This document shows positions 1 through 8,212 of a DNA stretch of 64,000 nucleotides, one piece after another. The stretch's first letter is position 1. Every line of letters begins with the position of its first letter. The notes under the pieces were generated by a model. The model was not told the origin of the DNA, did no database searches, and was given only the letters and a program-made list of their open reading frames with translations. The DNA comes from Sarcina sp. DSM 11001 (GTDB lineage: Bacteria > Bacillota > Clostridia > Lachnospirales > Lachnospiraceae): NCBI RefSeq assembly GCF_900101015.1, contig NZ_FNFZ01000017.1:5254-69253 (forward strand), in the 5' to 3' direction. The position numbers were made by a program, and so were the translations under genes.

Positions 1-208
1 CAAGGCCGTCCACCCCGGAAGTCTGCTCCTCTGCAAGGCCGTCCTCTCCGGAAGCCTGCTCTTCTGCAAGGCCGTCCTCCCCGGAAGTCTGCACCGGAAC
101 ATCCTTCGGCTCTGCAGCTGTGGGTGTCATCGGCATAGAGCCCGTCAGGACCATTAGACACAGAAGCACTGCAAACGTATGGATCCATTTACTTGTTTTC
201 CTTCTCAT
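1..208 (-). CDS. Secreted protein with decapeptide repeats, N-terminal part only
   Basis: The reading frame begins at the ATG complementary to 206-208, behind an AGGAGGAGA ribosome site, and runs off the left edge of the window. The 69 visible residues start with MRRKTSKWIHTFAVLLCLMV, a basic then hydrophobic stretch typical of a Sec signal peptide, with likely cleavage near TAA-EPK. After that come three copies of a ten-residue unit close to SGEDGLAEEQ, encoded by a 30-bp tandem DNA repeat. The mature protein is therefore exported and begins with an acidic, low-complexity stalk. The functional domain lies outside the window, so no role is assigned. The gene is divergent from treR, and four palindromic sites lie in the shared upstream region. 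Confidence 0.8.
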   Translation of the reverse strand, partial: MRRKTSKWIHTFAVLLCLMVLTGSMPMTPTAAEPKDVPVQTSGEDGLAEEQASGEDGLAEEQTSGVDGL

Positions 209-289
209 ACCTGTCTCCTCCTGTTACCTGTTTTGTTAAACCCGGGAGATCCCCCAGGTTTTGAGATGGTCTGTAACATAGACTTTAGC

Positions 290-442
290 ATAAAGATTCT
301 TTATCAAAAAGGCTATAAATGACTGAAAAAAGAGATAAAGTTTCTTTATTACAAAAAGTAATAAATGAGTAAAAAAAGAGATGAAGTTTCTTTATCACGA
401 ATGTGATAAATGAGTAAAAAAGAATGGTATGAAGGATCTTAT
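290..442. promoter_or_regulatory. Four spaced palindromes upstream of treR
   Basis: The palindrome ATAAAGATTCTTTAT (290-304) recurs as ATAAAGTTTCTTTAT (335-349) and ATGAAGTTTCTTTAT (381-395), and in degenerate form at 429-442. Centres lie 45-48 bp apart because each palindrome is carried on a tandem repeat of about 45 bp (315-450). The array ends just before the treR -35 box. The regular spacing suggests a binding array for an unidentified regulator, but it could also be a by-product of the repeat expansion common in this genome. No other copy of this palindrome was noticed in the window. Confidence 0.5.
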
Positions 443-453
443 CACAAAAGTAT

Positions 454-482
454 TTGACTTATTTGTTTGAACAATTTATGAT
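454..482 (+). promoter_or_regulatory. treR promoter with internal TreR-type operator
   Basis: TTGACT (454-459) and TATGAT (477-482) are separated by 17 bp. The spacer holds TTGTTTGAACAA (463-474), which matches the operators at treB. This predicts negative autoregulation of treR. Confidence 0.75.
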
Positions 483-613
483 AAATTTGTAAATAATAGA
501 CATTTTATACAATCACATAATACAATAGCTACCAGGAAACGAAGCATGCTTTTCAGAGTACCCATCTAAACATCAGGGTCTTAACTTGAACATAATCAAC
601 CGGAGGTATACAG

Positions 614-1339
614 GTGCCCGCAAAGAAATACAGTACGATTTATGAAGACTTGAAGAATAAAATTGAAAAGGGCGTCTATAAAATGCAGTCCTGTCTTCCG
701 ACAGAGTACGCGCTTGTAGAAATGTACGGATGCTCCAGAAATACCATCCGCAGGGCGGTTCAGGAACTGTCCGGGATCGGTTATGTTCAAAGTATTCACG
801 GCAAGGGGGTTGTGGTCATTTATCAAAACACTGCCCGGTCGGATTTTTCTATCGGGGTGATCGAAAGCCTCAAAGAAGCTGCCGGCCGCAACGGTGTGGA
901 ATATCACACGAAGGTGCTTGTTTTTTCCGAATTCGTTGTTGATGAACATCTTCACCGGCGCCTGGGGTTTGCAGTTGGGGAAGAGGTCTTTTATCTTCAG
1001 CGAGTCAGGTACTTCGATAACATCCCTGTGATCCTCGATAACAACTGGTTTTTAAAATCAGTTGTCCCGGGACTCACAGAGGAGATCGCCGCGGATTCCG
1101 TTTACGCCTATATGGAAGATGAACTCGGTCAGACGATCGTCACAGCCAGACGCACCATTTCAATAGAAAAAGCGTCAGAGATCGATCATCAACATCTTGA
1201 TCTGGGGGATTATGACTGTCTGGCTGTTGTCAGTTCCCAGACCTTTAATGCAGACGGCATCATGTTTGAGTATACAGAATCCCGGCATCGGCCGGATCGT
1301 TTTAAATTCTCGACCATAGCAGTCCGGCAGAAAAGCTGA
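614..1339 (+). CDS. treR: GntR-family trehalose operon repressor
   Basis: The 241-residue protein has an N-terminal GntR winged helix-turn-helix (about residues 5-70; LPTEYALVEMYGCSRNTIRR is the classic helix-turn-helix segment) followed by a UTRA ligand-binding domain (about 85-235). Length and order are those of Firmicute TreR, which senses trehalose 6-phosphate and represses trehalose uptake genes. The GTG start at 614 sits behind CGGAGG. The assignment to trehalose rests on the downstream treB-treC pair and on identical palindromes, TTGTTYRAACAA, inside its own promoter and around the treB promoter. A hairpin terminator separates it from treB, so it is a separate transcription unit. The UTRA family binds many sugars, so the exact ligand is inferred. 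Confidence 0.85.
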   Translation: MPAKKYSTIYEDLKNKIEKGVYKMQSCLPTEYALVEMYGCSRNTIRRAVQELSGIGYVQSIHGKGVVVIYQNTARSDFSIGVIESLKEAAGRNGVEYHTKVLVFSEFVVDEHLHRRLGFAVGEEVFYLQRVRYFDNIPVILDNNWFLKSVVPGLTEEIAADSVYAYMEDELGQTIVTARRTISIEKASEIDHQHLDLGDYDCLAVVSSQTFNADGIMFEYTESRHRPDRFKFSTIAVRQKS

Positions 1340-1422
1340 TGACCACAGCTGTCAGTGCAGACATCAGGGTGTTCTGTAAAGCCCCTGGCAGGAAACTTAC
1401 AGGTTTATTCCACAAAATTAAT

Positions 1423-1535
1423 GCATATCAGACCATACTACTTATCAGACATAATACTCATCAGATCATAATACATATAAGACCATAGCACATATCAGAC
1501 CATAATATTCATCAGACCATAATACATATCAGACC
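1423..1535. repeat. Degenerate 17-bp tandem repeats after treR
   Basis: About seven units resembling ATCAGACCATAATACAT occur in a row between the treR stop and its terminator. Units differ by small substitutions and 1-2 bp length changes. There are no spacers and no coding capacity. Confidence 0.8.
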
Positions 1536-1538
1536 GTT

Positions 1539-1584
1539 ACTCCCGCAGGTTGGACGCAAGGCATGTCCGCCCGCGGGAGTTTTT
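1539..1584 (+). terminator. Rho-independent terminator of treR
   Basis: ACTCCCGC (1539-1546) pairs with GCGGGAGT (1573-1580), and the stem is followed directly by a T-run. Confidence 0.85.
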
Positions 1585-1701
1585 GGATCCTTACGCATTG
1601 AATAGTGCCTGCTCCGGGACTATATGCTTCAGGATTGCAGTTCACTGATCAGGGTGGAAGAACCTGTTTTTGTTTGTAAGCGCAAAACCCTGCGTGTCTT
1701 T

Positions 1702-1783
1702 TTGTTCAAACAAATAGAAAATAGCTGTTGACAAATTTGTTTAAACAAGATATTCTGTGAGTACAGTAAATATGTTCAAACAA
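1702..1783 (+). promoter_or_regulatory. treB promoter with three evenly spaced TreR operators
   Basis: The promoter is TTGACA (1728-1733), a 17-bp spacer, and TATTCT (1751-1756). Three palindromes lie at 1702-1713 (TTGTTCAAACAA), 1737-1748 (TTGTTTAAACAA, between the -35 and -10 boxes) and 1772-1783 (ATGTTCAAACAA). Their centres are exactly 35 bp apart. The same site lies inside the treR promoter. A loose CcpA-like cre match begins near 1675 but has about three mismatches, so carbon catabolite control is only a possibility. Confidence 0.85.
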
Positions 1784-1886
1784 CTGACCTGCATGCATCG
1801 GAAAAGGTGCGGGAACAAGAACACCGGCAACAACAAAGCAACAGCTCCATCAGCACCAATGACATCCAAAGTCAGAACATCCCGGG

Positions 1887-1964
1887 AAGCAATTGTCAAA
1901 AGCAACTGTCAAAAGTAACTGTCAAAAGTAACTGTCAAAAGCAATTGTCAAAAGCAACTGTCAA
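1887..1964. repeat. Six 13-bp tandem repeats in the treB leader
   Basis: Six uninterrupted units of AAGYAAYTGTCAA fill 1887-1964, with a decayed seventh at about 1970-1980. They lie in the transcribed leader between the treB promoter and its ribosome site. Confidence 0.9.
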
Positions 1965-2023
1965 TAGGAGTAACTATCAATAATGTAAAGGAAGGTAAAG
2001 GGGTTTAAGTACGGAGGTAGAAA

Positions 2024-3979
2024 ATGGGAAAATATGCAGAAGATTGTAAAGAACTTCTGGAATATGTGGGCGGAAAGGAAAATGTAGCTGCTGTCGCCCA
2101 CTGTATGACCAGAATGCGTTTTGTCCTGAATGATCCCGGCAAGGCGGACATCAAAAAGATTGAGGGCATGAAGGTCGTCAAGGGTACCTTCACACAGTCC
2201 GGCCAGTTCCAGGTCATCATTGGCAACACGGTATCCGATTTTTATAATGATTTCACAGAGGTCTCAGGGATCTCCGGTGTCTCCAAGGACGCCGTCAAGC
2301 AGGCATCAAAACAGAATCAGAATCCGCTGCAGCGTCTGGCGACGGTACTTGCGGAGATCTTTACACCACTCCTGCCCGCGATCATCACCGGAGGTCTGAT
2401 CCTGGGCTTCAGAAACTGTATCGACAGTCTCTATGTTTTCCAGGGCGGCCACACCCTGGTCGAGCTCTCCCAGTTCTGGGCAGGCATTGACCATTTCCTC
2501 TGGCTGATCGGTGAAGCTGTCTTCCACGTCGGTATCCCGGTCGGTATCTGCTGGTCCATCACCAAAAAGATGGGCACCACGGAAATGCTGGGCCTGGTCC
2601 TTGGTATGACCCTGGTCTCCGGCCAGCTCCTGAACGCCTACGCAGTGGCGACAACAGCGGCTGCGGATATCCCCAAGTGGAACTTCGGTTTTGCCCAGGT
2701 CAATATGATCGGCTATCAGGCGCAGGTCATTCCCGCCATGCTGGCGGCCTTCACCCTGGTTTATCTGGAAAAGTTTTTCCGGAAAATCATTCCCCCTGTG
2801 GTATCGATGATCTTTGTGCCCTTCTTCAGCCTGACCCTCGCTGTCATGGCGGCGCACTTCATCCTCGGTCCCATCGGCTGGAAGATCGGTTCTGTTATTT
2901 CCTCTGTCGTGTACGCAGGCATCACCGGACCTCTGAAGGTCCTCTTCGCCGCGATCTTCGGCTTTGTGTATGCCCCTTTGGTCATCACTGGTCTCCACCA
3001 CATGACCAATGCCATTGACCTGCAGCTGATCGCTGACTTCGGCGGCACAATGCTCTGGCCCATGATCGCCCTTTCCAATATCGCGCAGGGTTCCGCCGTT
3101 CTGGGTATGATCTTCCTGCAGAAAAAGAACGCGGAAGCACAGGAAGTCAACGTCCCTTCCTGCATCTCCTGCTACCTGGGCGTCACAGAGCCCGCTATCT
3201 TCGGTATCAACCTCAAGTACATGTTCCCCTTCGTCTGCGGTATGACAGGCTCCGCGATCGCGGGCATGTTCTCCGTCCTGACCGGCTGCATGGCCTCCAG
3301 TATCGGTGTCGGCGGCCTGCCCGGCATTCTCTCCATGAAACCGCAGTTCTGGGGCTTCTACGCGATCGCCATGCTGATCGCGGTCTGTGTTCCCTTTATC
3401 CTGACTACAGTCCTCGGCAAGGCGCGCGGCATTGACAAAGAGGTCGTTCTTTCGGATGATGATATTATTGCCGCTAAAGAGAGCGGCAGTGACTCCGCAG
3501 CGGAACTTGAGACAGTCAGCGGCCCCGTCGAGATGGGCGCTTTCCTTTCCGGAAAAACTGTTGACATCCATGATGTGCCGGATCAGGTCTTTGCTTCCGG
3601 CGCCCTCGGCGAAGGAATCGCCATTGATCCCGTGGACAATGTCCTTGTTTCTCCTGCAGACGCAGTCGTGACTACCACCATGCCCGGCTCCAACCATGCA
3701 GTCGGACTTCGCATCGCGAACGGCGCCGAGATCCTCCTCCACATCGGTCTGGATACAGTCGCCATGGACGGGGACGGCTTCACCTGCCATGTAAAAGAGG
3801 GCCAGATCGTCCGCAGAGGCGACAGGCTGATCAGCTTTGATGTGGACAAGATCAAAAAAGCCGGCCATCCTCTCGTCACCATGATGGTCGTGACCGATGA
3901 CAACGGCAACGAAAAACTCTCCCTTGAAAACGGAAAAGAAGTCAAAGCCGGTGTAGACAGCATTGCAGTGATCGGGTAA
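2024..3979 (+). CDS. treB: Trehalose PTS transporter, EIIBC with fused EIIA
   Basis: The 651-residue protein imports trehalose and phosphorylates it to trehalose 6-phosphate at the membrane. Three PTS modules are visible in order. The IIB domain (about 1-85) has the phosphorylated Cys in AHCMTRMRF. The IIC domain (about 105-460) contains about ten hydrophobic segments. The IIA domain of glucose type (about 500-650) has its active His in LLHIGLDTV. Many TreB proteins lack IIA and borrow it from another system; this one is self-contained. The ATG follows GGAGG. The TreR-operator promoter and treC directly downstream support trehalose as substrate. The last 10 bp of the gene are part of a 22-bp direct repeat that duplicates the stop region. 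Confidence 0.9.
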   Translation: MGKYAEDCKELLEYVGGKENVAAVAHCMTRMRFVLNDPGKADIKKIEGMKVVKGTFTQSGQFQVIIGNTVSDFYNDFTEVSGISGVSKDAVKQASKQNQNPLQRLATVLAEIFTPLLPAIITGGLILGFRNCIDSLYVFQGGHTLVELSQFWAGIDHFLWLIGEAVFHVGIPVGICWSITKKMGTTEMLGLVLGMTLVSGQLLNAYAVATTAAADIPKWNFGFAQVNMIGYQAQVIPAMLAAFTLVYLEKFFRKIIPPVVSMIFVPFFSLTLAVMAAHFILGPIGWKIGSVISSVVYAGITGPLKVLFAAIFGFVYAPLVITGLHHMTNAIDLQLIADFGGTMLWPMIALSNIAQGSAVLGMIFLQKKNAEAQEVNVPSCISCYLGVTEPAIFGINLKYMFPFVCGMTGSAIAGMFSVLTGCMASSIGVGGLPGILSMKPQFWGFYAIAMLIAVCVPFILTTVLGKARGIDKEVVLSDDDIIAAKESGSDSAAELETVSGPVEMGAFLSGKTVDIHDVPDQVFASGALGEGIAIDPVDNVLVSPADAVVTTTMPGSNHAVGLRIANGAEILLHIGLDTVAMDGDGFTCHVKEGQIVRRGDRLISFDVDKIKKAGHPLVTMMVVTDDNGNEKLSLENGKEVKAGVDSIAVIG

Positions 3980-4013
3980 TTGACGGCAACTGTGATCGGG
4001 TAATTGACGGCAA
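3968..4013 (+). repeat. Direct duplication spanning the treB stop codon
   Basis: A 22-bp sequence starting GTGATCGGGTAATTG occurs at 3968-3989 and again, identically, at 3992-4013. The first copy contains the treB stop codon. This is one of several 3-prime-end duplications in the window. Confidence 0.9.
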
Positions 4014-4147
4014 GATCTGGTTCTTCCGTAAACGTCAGCAGCTTTTCTTTTGGGATCACTGATCCCGGGAAAGATAACTGCAAAATACTGCTGTTTGCGA
4101 AAGATTCCGGGATTTCCACAGAGATTTTGTCAAAGAACTATGCCAAA

Positions 4148-4200
4148 GTGATGTGTGGATCCCCGGCCGGCGCGTGGCGCTGACCCCGGATCCACATCAC
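4148..4200 (+). other. Long hairpin just upstream of the treC ribosome site
   Basis: GTGATGTGTGGATCC (4148-4162) pairs with GGATCCACATCAC (4188-4200) apart from a 2-nt bulge. The AGGAGGTG ribosome site follows about 8 nt later and there is no T-run. This suits an mRNA-stabilising or processing hairpin between treB and treC better than a terminator. A second short palindrome, GGGATCACTGATCCC, lies near 4054. Confidence 0.6.
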
Positions 4201-4218
4201 ATACATCAGGAGGTGAAA

Positions 4219-5871
4219 ATGAGCGATTTCAGAAACAGTACTGTTTATCAGATTTACATTAAATCCTTCTGTGATTCGAACGGAGACGGGATCGGCGATA
4301 TCAACGGAATCCGCTCAAAGCTTGATTATCTGCAGGATCTGGGGGTCGATTATCTCTGGATCACACCCTTTTTCCTGTCGCCCATGAATGACAACGGCTA
4401 TGACATAGCGGATTACCTGGCCATCAATCCGATGTTCGGAACGATGGAGGATGCGGAAGCCCTGATCCGGGAGGCGGGCGAGCACGGGATCCAGCTGATG
4501 TTCGATATGGTTTTCAATCATACCTCGACAAGCCATGAATGGTTTCAGAAGGCTCTCGCCGGCGATCCGGCCTATATGGATTACTATATTTTCAGGGATC
4601 CCGTGGACGGACATGCGCCCACAAACTGGGTCTCCAAATTCGGAGGCAATGCCTGGGAATATGTCCCCTCTCTCGGTAAATATTATCTCCACCTGTTTGA
4701 TGTCTCCCAGGCCGATCTCAACTGGGAAAACCCGGCTGTCCGGGAGGAGCTCAAAAACGTGATCCGCTTCTGGAAGAAAAAGGGCGTGTCCGGATTCCGC
4801 TTTGACGTGGTCAATCTGATCTCCAAGCCGGATGTCTTTGAAGACGACTACGAGGGAGACGGCAGACGGTTTTATACGGACGGTCCCAGGATCCACCAGT
4901 ACCTCAAGGAACTGGCGGGCGACACCGGGATTGCCGGCTGCATGACGGTCGGTGAGATGTCCTCTACATCCCTGGACAACTGTGTCCGCTATGCAAACCC
5001 TGAGGAAAAAGAACTCAAAATGGTCTTCAGCTTCCATCATCTGAAGGTCGATTACAAAAACGGCGAGAAATGGGCCCTGATGGAGCCTGATTTCAACGCC
5101 CTTCGGAACCTTTTTGTCAAATGGCAGGAGGGAATGCAGGAGGGCCATGCCTGGAACGCCGTCTTCTGGTGCAACCATGACCAGCCCCGCGCGGTCTCCC
5201 GGTTCGGGGATGACGGCAGGTACTGGAAAGAATCGGCCAAAATGCTGGCAGCCCTGATCCATCTGATGCGCGGGACACCCTATATTTATCAGGGCGAGGA
5301 AATCGGCATGACCAATGCCGGTTACACAGACATCTCCCAGTACCGGGACGTCGAGAGCACAAACTATTACCGCATCCTCATGGAGGAGGGCAAGAGCAGC
5401 GAGGAGGCCCTCCGGATCATCGGAGAGCGCAGCCGCGACAACGGCCGCACCCCCATGCAGTGGGACGGGACTGAGAACGCCGGCTTCGGCACCGGGACTC
5501 CCTGGCTCGGGATCCCCGCAAACCACACCACCATCAATGTCGAAACGGAGAAAAAAGATCCCGATTCCATTTACGCTTTCTATAAAAAGCTCGTCGCCCT
5601 CAGAAAGCAGTACGAGATCATCGCCGACGGCACCATCCGCTTTACAGATGCAGGCAACGACAATATCATCTCTTACGAGCGTGTCCTGAACGGACAGAAG
5701 CTCACCGTCCTGTGCAATCTGCGCGGTACAGAACAGGCTCCGGGCACTCCCTTTGAGGCTCCCGGAGGCAGGCTCCTGATCGGCAATTACGCAGACCGCG
5801 ATGCTTCATCCGCCGTGGAAAAAATAACCGCCCTCCGGCCCTATGAGACCGTGGCGGTCCTGCAGGGGTGA
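4219..5871 (+). CDS. treC: Trehalose-6-phosphate hydrolase (GH13)
   Basis: The 550-residue cytoplasmic alpha-glucosidase-fold enzyme should hydrolyse trehalose 6-phosphate to glucose and glucose 6-phosphate. GH13 landmarks are present: region I DMVFNHTS, the nucleophile Asp in GFRFDVVN (about residue 196), the acid/base Glu in TVGEMSS (about 246) and the transition-state Asp in NHDQPR (about 322). The ATG at 4219 is chosen over upstream in-frame starts because it follows a strong AGGAGGTG site and gives the usual family length and N-terminus. It lies after treB under the same promoter. Substrate assignment over oligo-1,6-glucosidase rests on this context. Confidence 0.9.
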   Translation: MSDFRNSTVYQIYIKSFCDSNGDGIGDINGIRSKLDYLQDLGVDYLWITPFFLSPMNDNGYDIADYLAINPMFGTMEDAEALIREAGEHGIQLMFDMVFNHTSTSHEWFQKALAGDPAYMDYYIFRDPVDGHAPTNWVSKFGGNAWEYVPSLGKYYLHLFDVSQADLNWENPAVREELKNVIRFWKKKGVSGFRFDVVNLISKPDVFEDDYEGDGRRFYTDGPRIHQYLKELAGDTGIAGCMTVGEMSSTSLDNCVRYANPEEKELKMVFSFHHLKVDYKNGEKWALMEPDFNALRNLFVKWQEGMQEGHAWNAVFWCNHDQPRAVSRFGDDGRYWKESAKMLAALIHLMRGTPYIYQGEEIGMTNAGYTDISQYRDVESTNYYRILMEEGKSSEEALRIIGERSRDNGRTPMQWDGTENAGFGTGTPWLGIPANHTTINVETEKKDPDSIYAFYKKLVALRKQYEIIADGTIRFTDAGNDNIISYERVLNGQKLTVLCNLRGTEQAPGTPFEAPGGRLLIGNYADRDASSAVEKITALRPYETVAVLQG

Positions 5872-5900
5872 TCTGCAGCTATAATCAGTGAGCGGGGGAT

Positions 5901-5940
5901 TTATTCTTCATCGCGCAATACTCGCGAGCGAGTCTTGAAT
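5901..5940 (+). repeat. Dispersed palindromic repeat, family A, internally deleted
   Basis: It begins TTATTCTTCATCGCGCAATA like the full copies, then jumps to the last part of the second hairpin (GCGAGCGAGTCTTGAAT). The middle is missing. Confidence 0.75.
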
Positions 5941-5956
5941 TTTCATTAAACAGTCA

Positions 5957-5989
5957 AAACAGGCAGGCGCTGGACACGTCTGCCTGTTT
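5957..5989 (+). terminator. Probable terminator of the tre operon
   Basis: AAACAGGCAG (5957-5966) pairs perfectly with CTGCCTGTTT (5980-5989). The T-tract is only the three bases of the stem, so efficiency is uncertain. Confidence 0.6.
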
Positions 5990-6023
5990 GCGATTTATTG
6001 GCCTGATGTCACAAGTCACACCT

Positions 6024-6190
6024 GCACCAGCCTCGAGGTGTTTTCGCGCGCTCTTTGCGTGAAAACCCGAGTTAAACGGCATTAACACACTCGAAGAGTG
6101 TGCTGCGTGCAGCGAAAGCGCATTGGAATCGCCGAACGCAACGTTTCATGGTCCCACCCTGGTCAGGGTGTGACCAGAAACGCCTGATTT
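6024..6190 (+). repeat. Dispersed palindromic repeat, family B, multi-hairpin block
   Basis: The 28-bp core at 6024-6051 (GCACCAGCCTCGAGGTGTTT and 8 more bases) recurs in inverted orientation at 31226-31253 with three substitutions. Further hairpins follow: GTTTTCGCGC with GCGTGAAAAC, CACACTC with GAGTGTG, and TGGTC.CACCCTG with CAGGGTG.GACCA near 6151-6178. The last resembles the hairpin at 52133-52162. No open frame is evident. Confidence 0.65.
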
Positions 6191-6218
6191 AGTGTACTTG
6201 GTATCAAACCGTTGTGGA

Positions 6219-6247
6219 TTGTAAGAAAAAATGCTACTCTATTATAG
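6219..6247 (+). promoter_or_regulatory. Candidate promoter of the glycosyltransferase cluster
   Basis: TTGTAA (6219-6224) and TTATAG (6242-6247) are separated by 17 bp. The boxes are weak, but this is the only reasonable match before the cluster. Confidence 0.4.
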
Positions 6248-6275
6248 GGGAAAAATACAGGGAAAACCCCGGCAG

Positions 6276-6347
6276 TTCAAGACTCGCCCGCGAGTCTTGT
6301 GCGTATCCCACGACTGAAGTCACGGGTATTGCGCGATGAAGAATAAA
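6276..6347 (-). repeat. Dispersed palindromic repeat, family A, inverted copy
   Basis: On the minus strand this reads as the family A element: TTATTCTTCATCGCGCAATA, then the ACCCGTGACTTCAGTCGTGG hairpin, then the CAAGACTCGC/GCGAGTCTTG hairpin. The spacer between the two hairpins is shortened. With the copy at 5901-5940 it forms inverted boundaries around the family B block. Confidence 0.85.
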
Positions 6348-6463
6348 AAAATATAAAAAAATGAGACTGCCGCTTCCGGAGTCACCGGATTCGGTACAGG
6401 CGGACAAAAATCATAAGGCGGCCGGCAGCGGGTCCTTTCGCACCGGCAGGGAGTTGTTATTTC

Positions 6464-8023
6464 ATGAAGGCAAAAACGTATCACGAGTGGTTTCTCTTTC
6501 ATCAGAAGGAGCTTACGGCGGAGCTGTCCGCACAGAAACAGGAACCGGGGGCGGAGCTTACGACCGGGGTCGTGCGCTATTCGCATTTGAAGAATTATAT
6601 ACTCTCCGGAGAGGAAAAGCCGGATATTCTGGTTGCCTGCGATGACGACGGGGAGCTCTCGGAATATGCGCTGAGGATGATCCGTGATTTCTTTGCCCTG
6701 CACCCCAGGGTCAATATGGTGTATGGGGACGAGGACCAGATCTCCGGCGGCGCCCATGTCAGTCCCTGGTTTAAAGCGGACTGGTCCCCGGATACTTTTT
6801 TGTCGACCTTCTATTTCGGGAGCATTTTTGCGATCCGTTCCTCTGTCCTGGCTCTGCTCAACCCCGGCGAGAGGACTGCGCCGGAGTTCGAATCGGAATC
6901 TTCGATCCTGGAGGATGCAGTGGAGGAGCAGGAAGCGAGGCGGTCTGAGCCGGACACGGCTCTGCGCACATGGATCTATGGCAAGCTCTGCCTCAAGCTG
7001 GCCCAGGCTGACGGCGGTTTTTCCAGGCGCCGCGGCGAGGAGATGCCGATCGGACATATTCCGGAGATCCTGTTCCATGCGACGCACAAACCGGAGGCCT
7101 GGGACGCGAACCTGCTCAGGGAATCCCTGACCGGGCGGTTCAGTCAGGAGTCCGCGACGACCAGACTGATCAGCATCATCATCCCCAGCAAGGACAATCC
7201 GGAGATCCTCGAGCAGTGCGTCCGTTCTGTCATCGAGTACGCGCGCGTCCCCTATGAGATCATCATTGTGGACAACGGAAGCAATGCGGAGAACCGGGAG
7301 CGTATCCAGAGGTTTGTTGACGAGATCAATGAGGGGGATCTGACAGCGATCTATCTTTATAAGGAGATGCCGTTCAACATGGCCAGGCTCAACAATATCG
7401 GCGCGGCCTGCGCCAACGGCGAGATGCTCCTGTTCCTGCATGACGATGTCATGATCCGCAAGTCCGGATGGCTGTCCCACCTCTCCGAGAAAGCCAAGCT
7501 TCCCTATGTCGGAGCGGTCGGTATGAAGCTTTTGTATCCCAGCTCCAACATCATCCAGCATGCCGGAATCTTTTCCGTCGGGGGGGAACCGGTCTACAAG
7601 CTCCAGTACAGGAGCAACGAAGAGGTCTGGTATTACGGCTTTAACAAGGGCGTGCGCAATGTCCTTGCCATCTCGGGAGCCTGCGTGATGATCCGCAGGG
7701 AAGTGTTCCTCGAGGTCGGCGGATTCGATGAAGCAAATTTCCCCAACTGCTTTACCAACGTGGATTTCTGCTACCGCGTCTATGAAAAAGGCTATTACAA
7801 TGTTGTCCGCAACAACATGTACCTGTATTACTATGACCCTGTCTCCAAGGAAAATCTGGAAACCCTGGAGGAGAGAGAAAAGCTCAGGCCGGTGGAACTG
7901 GAGAGCCTGAAAAAACTCCATCCTCTGCGGACCCAGACAGATCCGTTTTATCACCCTTATCTGACACAGGATGTGAAGGAAACGAAGTTCGTCCCTTCCC
8001 AGGAAACGGGTGAAGAGGAATGA
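6464..8023 (+). CDS. Two-domain family 2 glycosyltransferase
   Basis: The 519-residue protein has no signal peptide or membrane helix. Residues about 175-440 form a GT2 catalytic domain: the nucleotide-binding strand ISIIIPSKDN, the IIIVDNGS turn, FLHDDV as the DxD-like metal site, and GGFDEANF near the acceptor side. Residues about 30-170 resemble the second half of another GT-A domain (VYGDEDQI...PWFKADWSPD), as in the tandem-domain enzymes that build rhamnose-rich or O-antigen-like polysaccharides. ATG 6464 follows a modest GGGAG. It is the first of three glycosyltransferase genes. Sugar donor and product cannot be read from sequence. Its 3-prime end is duplicated twice in the gap that follows. 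Confidence 0.75.
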   Translation: MKAKTYHEWFLFHQKELTAELSAQKQEPGAELTTGVVRYSHLKNYILSGEEKPDILVACDDDGELSEYALRMIRDFFALHPRVNMVYGDEDQISGGAHVSPWFKADWSPDTFLSTFYFGSIFAIRSSVLALLNPGERTAPEFESESSILEDAVEEQEARRSEPDTALRTWIYGKLCLKLAQADGGFSRRRGEEMPIGHIPEILFHATHKPEAWDANLLRESLTGRFSQESATTRLISIIIPSKDNPEILEQCVRSVIEYARVPYEIIIVDNGSNAENRERIQRFVDEINEGDLTAIYLYKEMPFNMARLNNIGAACANGEMLLFLHDDVMIRKSGWLSHLSEKAKLPYVGAVGMKLLYPSSNIIQHAGIFSVGGEPVYKLQYRSNEEVWYYGFNKGVRNVLAISGACVMIRREVFLEVGGFDEANFPNCFTNVDFCYRVYEKGYYNVVRNNMYLYYYDPVSKENLETLEEREKLRPVELESLKKLHPLRTQTDPFYHPYLTQDVKETKFVPSQETGEEE

Positions 8024-8178
8024 CCTGGTGAAGCGTTTTCCGGCACTGGCCGTGGAGGAAACGAAGTTTGTCCCTTCCCTGGAAACAGGCGGGGAAGAAT
8101 AACCTGACGAGAATGACTTGATGAAGTGTTATCTGACGCAGGACGGAAAGGAAACGACAGTTATTCCTTTTCTGGAGC
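7958..8178 (+). repeat. 3-prime end of the glycosyltransferase gene repeated downstream
   Basis: The last coding segment including the stop (7976-8028) reappears at 8053-8105 with about eight substitutions, including its own in-register stop (TAA for TGA). A third, more diverged copy of the neighbouring segment lies at 8129-8178 (matching 7958 onward). No ribosome sites precede the copies. Confidence 0.85.
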
Positions 8179-8212
8179 TGCGCGGCCTGAAATGACTTGA
8201 CGAGGTGCAGCC

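Noticed and set aside
1675-1688. CcpA cre site upstream of treB
   Set aside because: TGTAAGCGCAAAAC matches only part of the consensus, with about three mismatches, so it is mentioned but not annotated.
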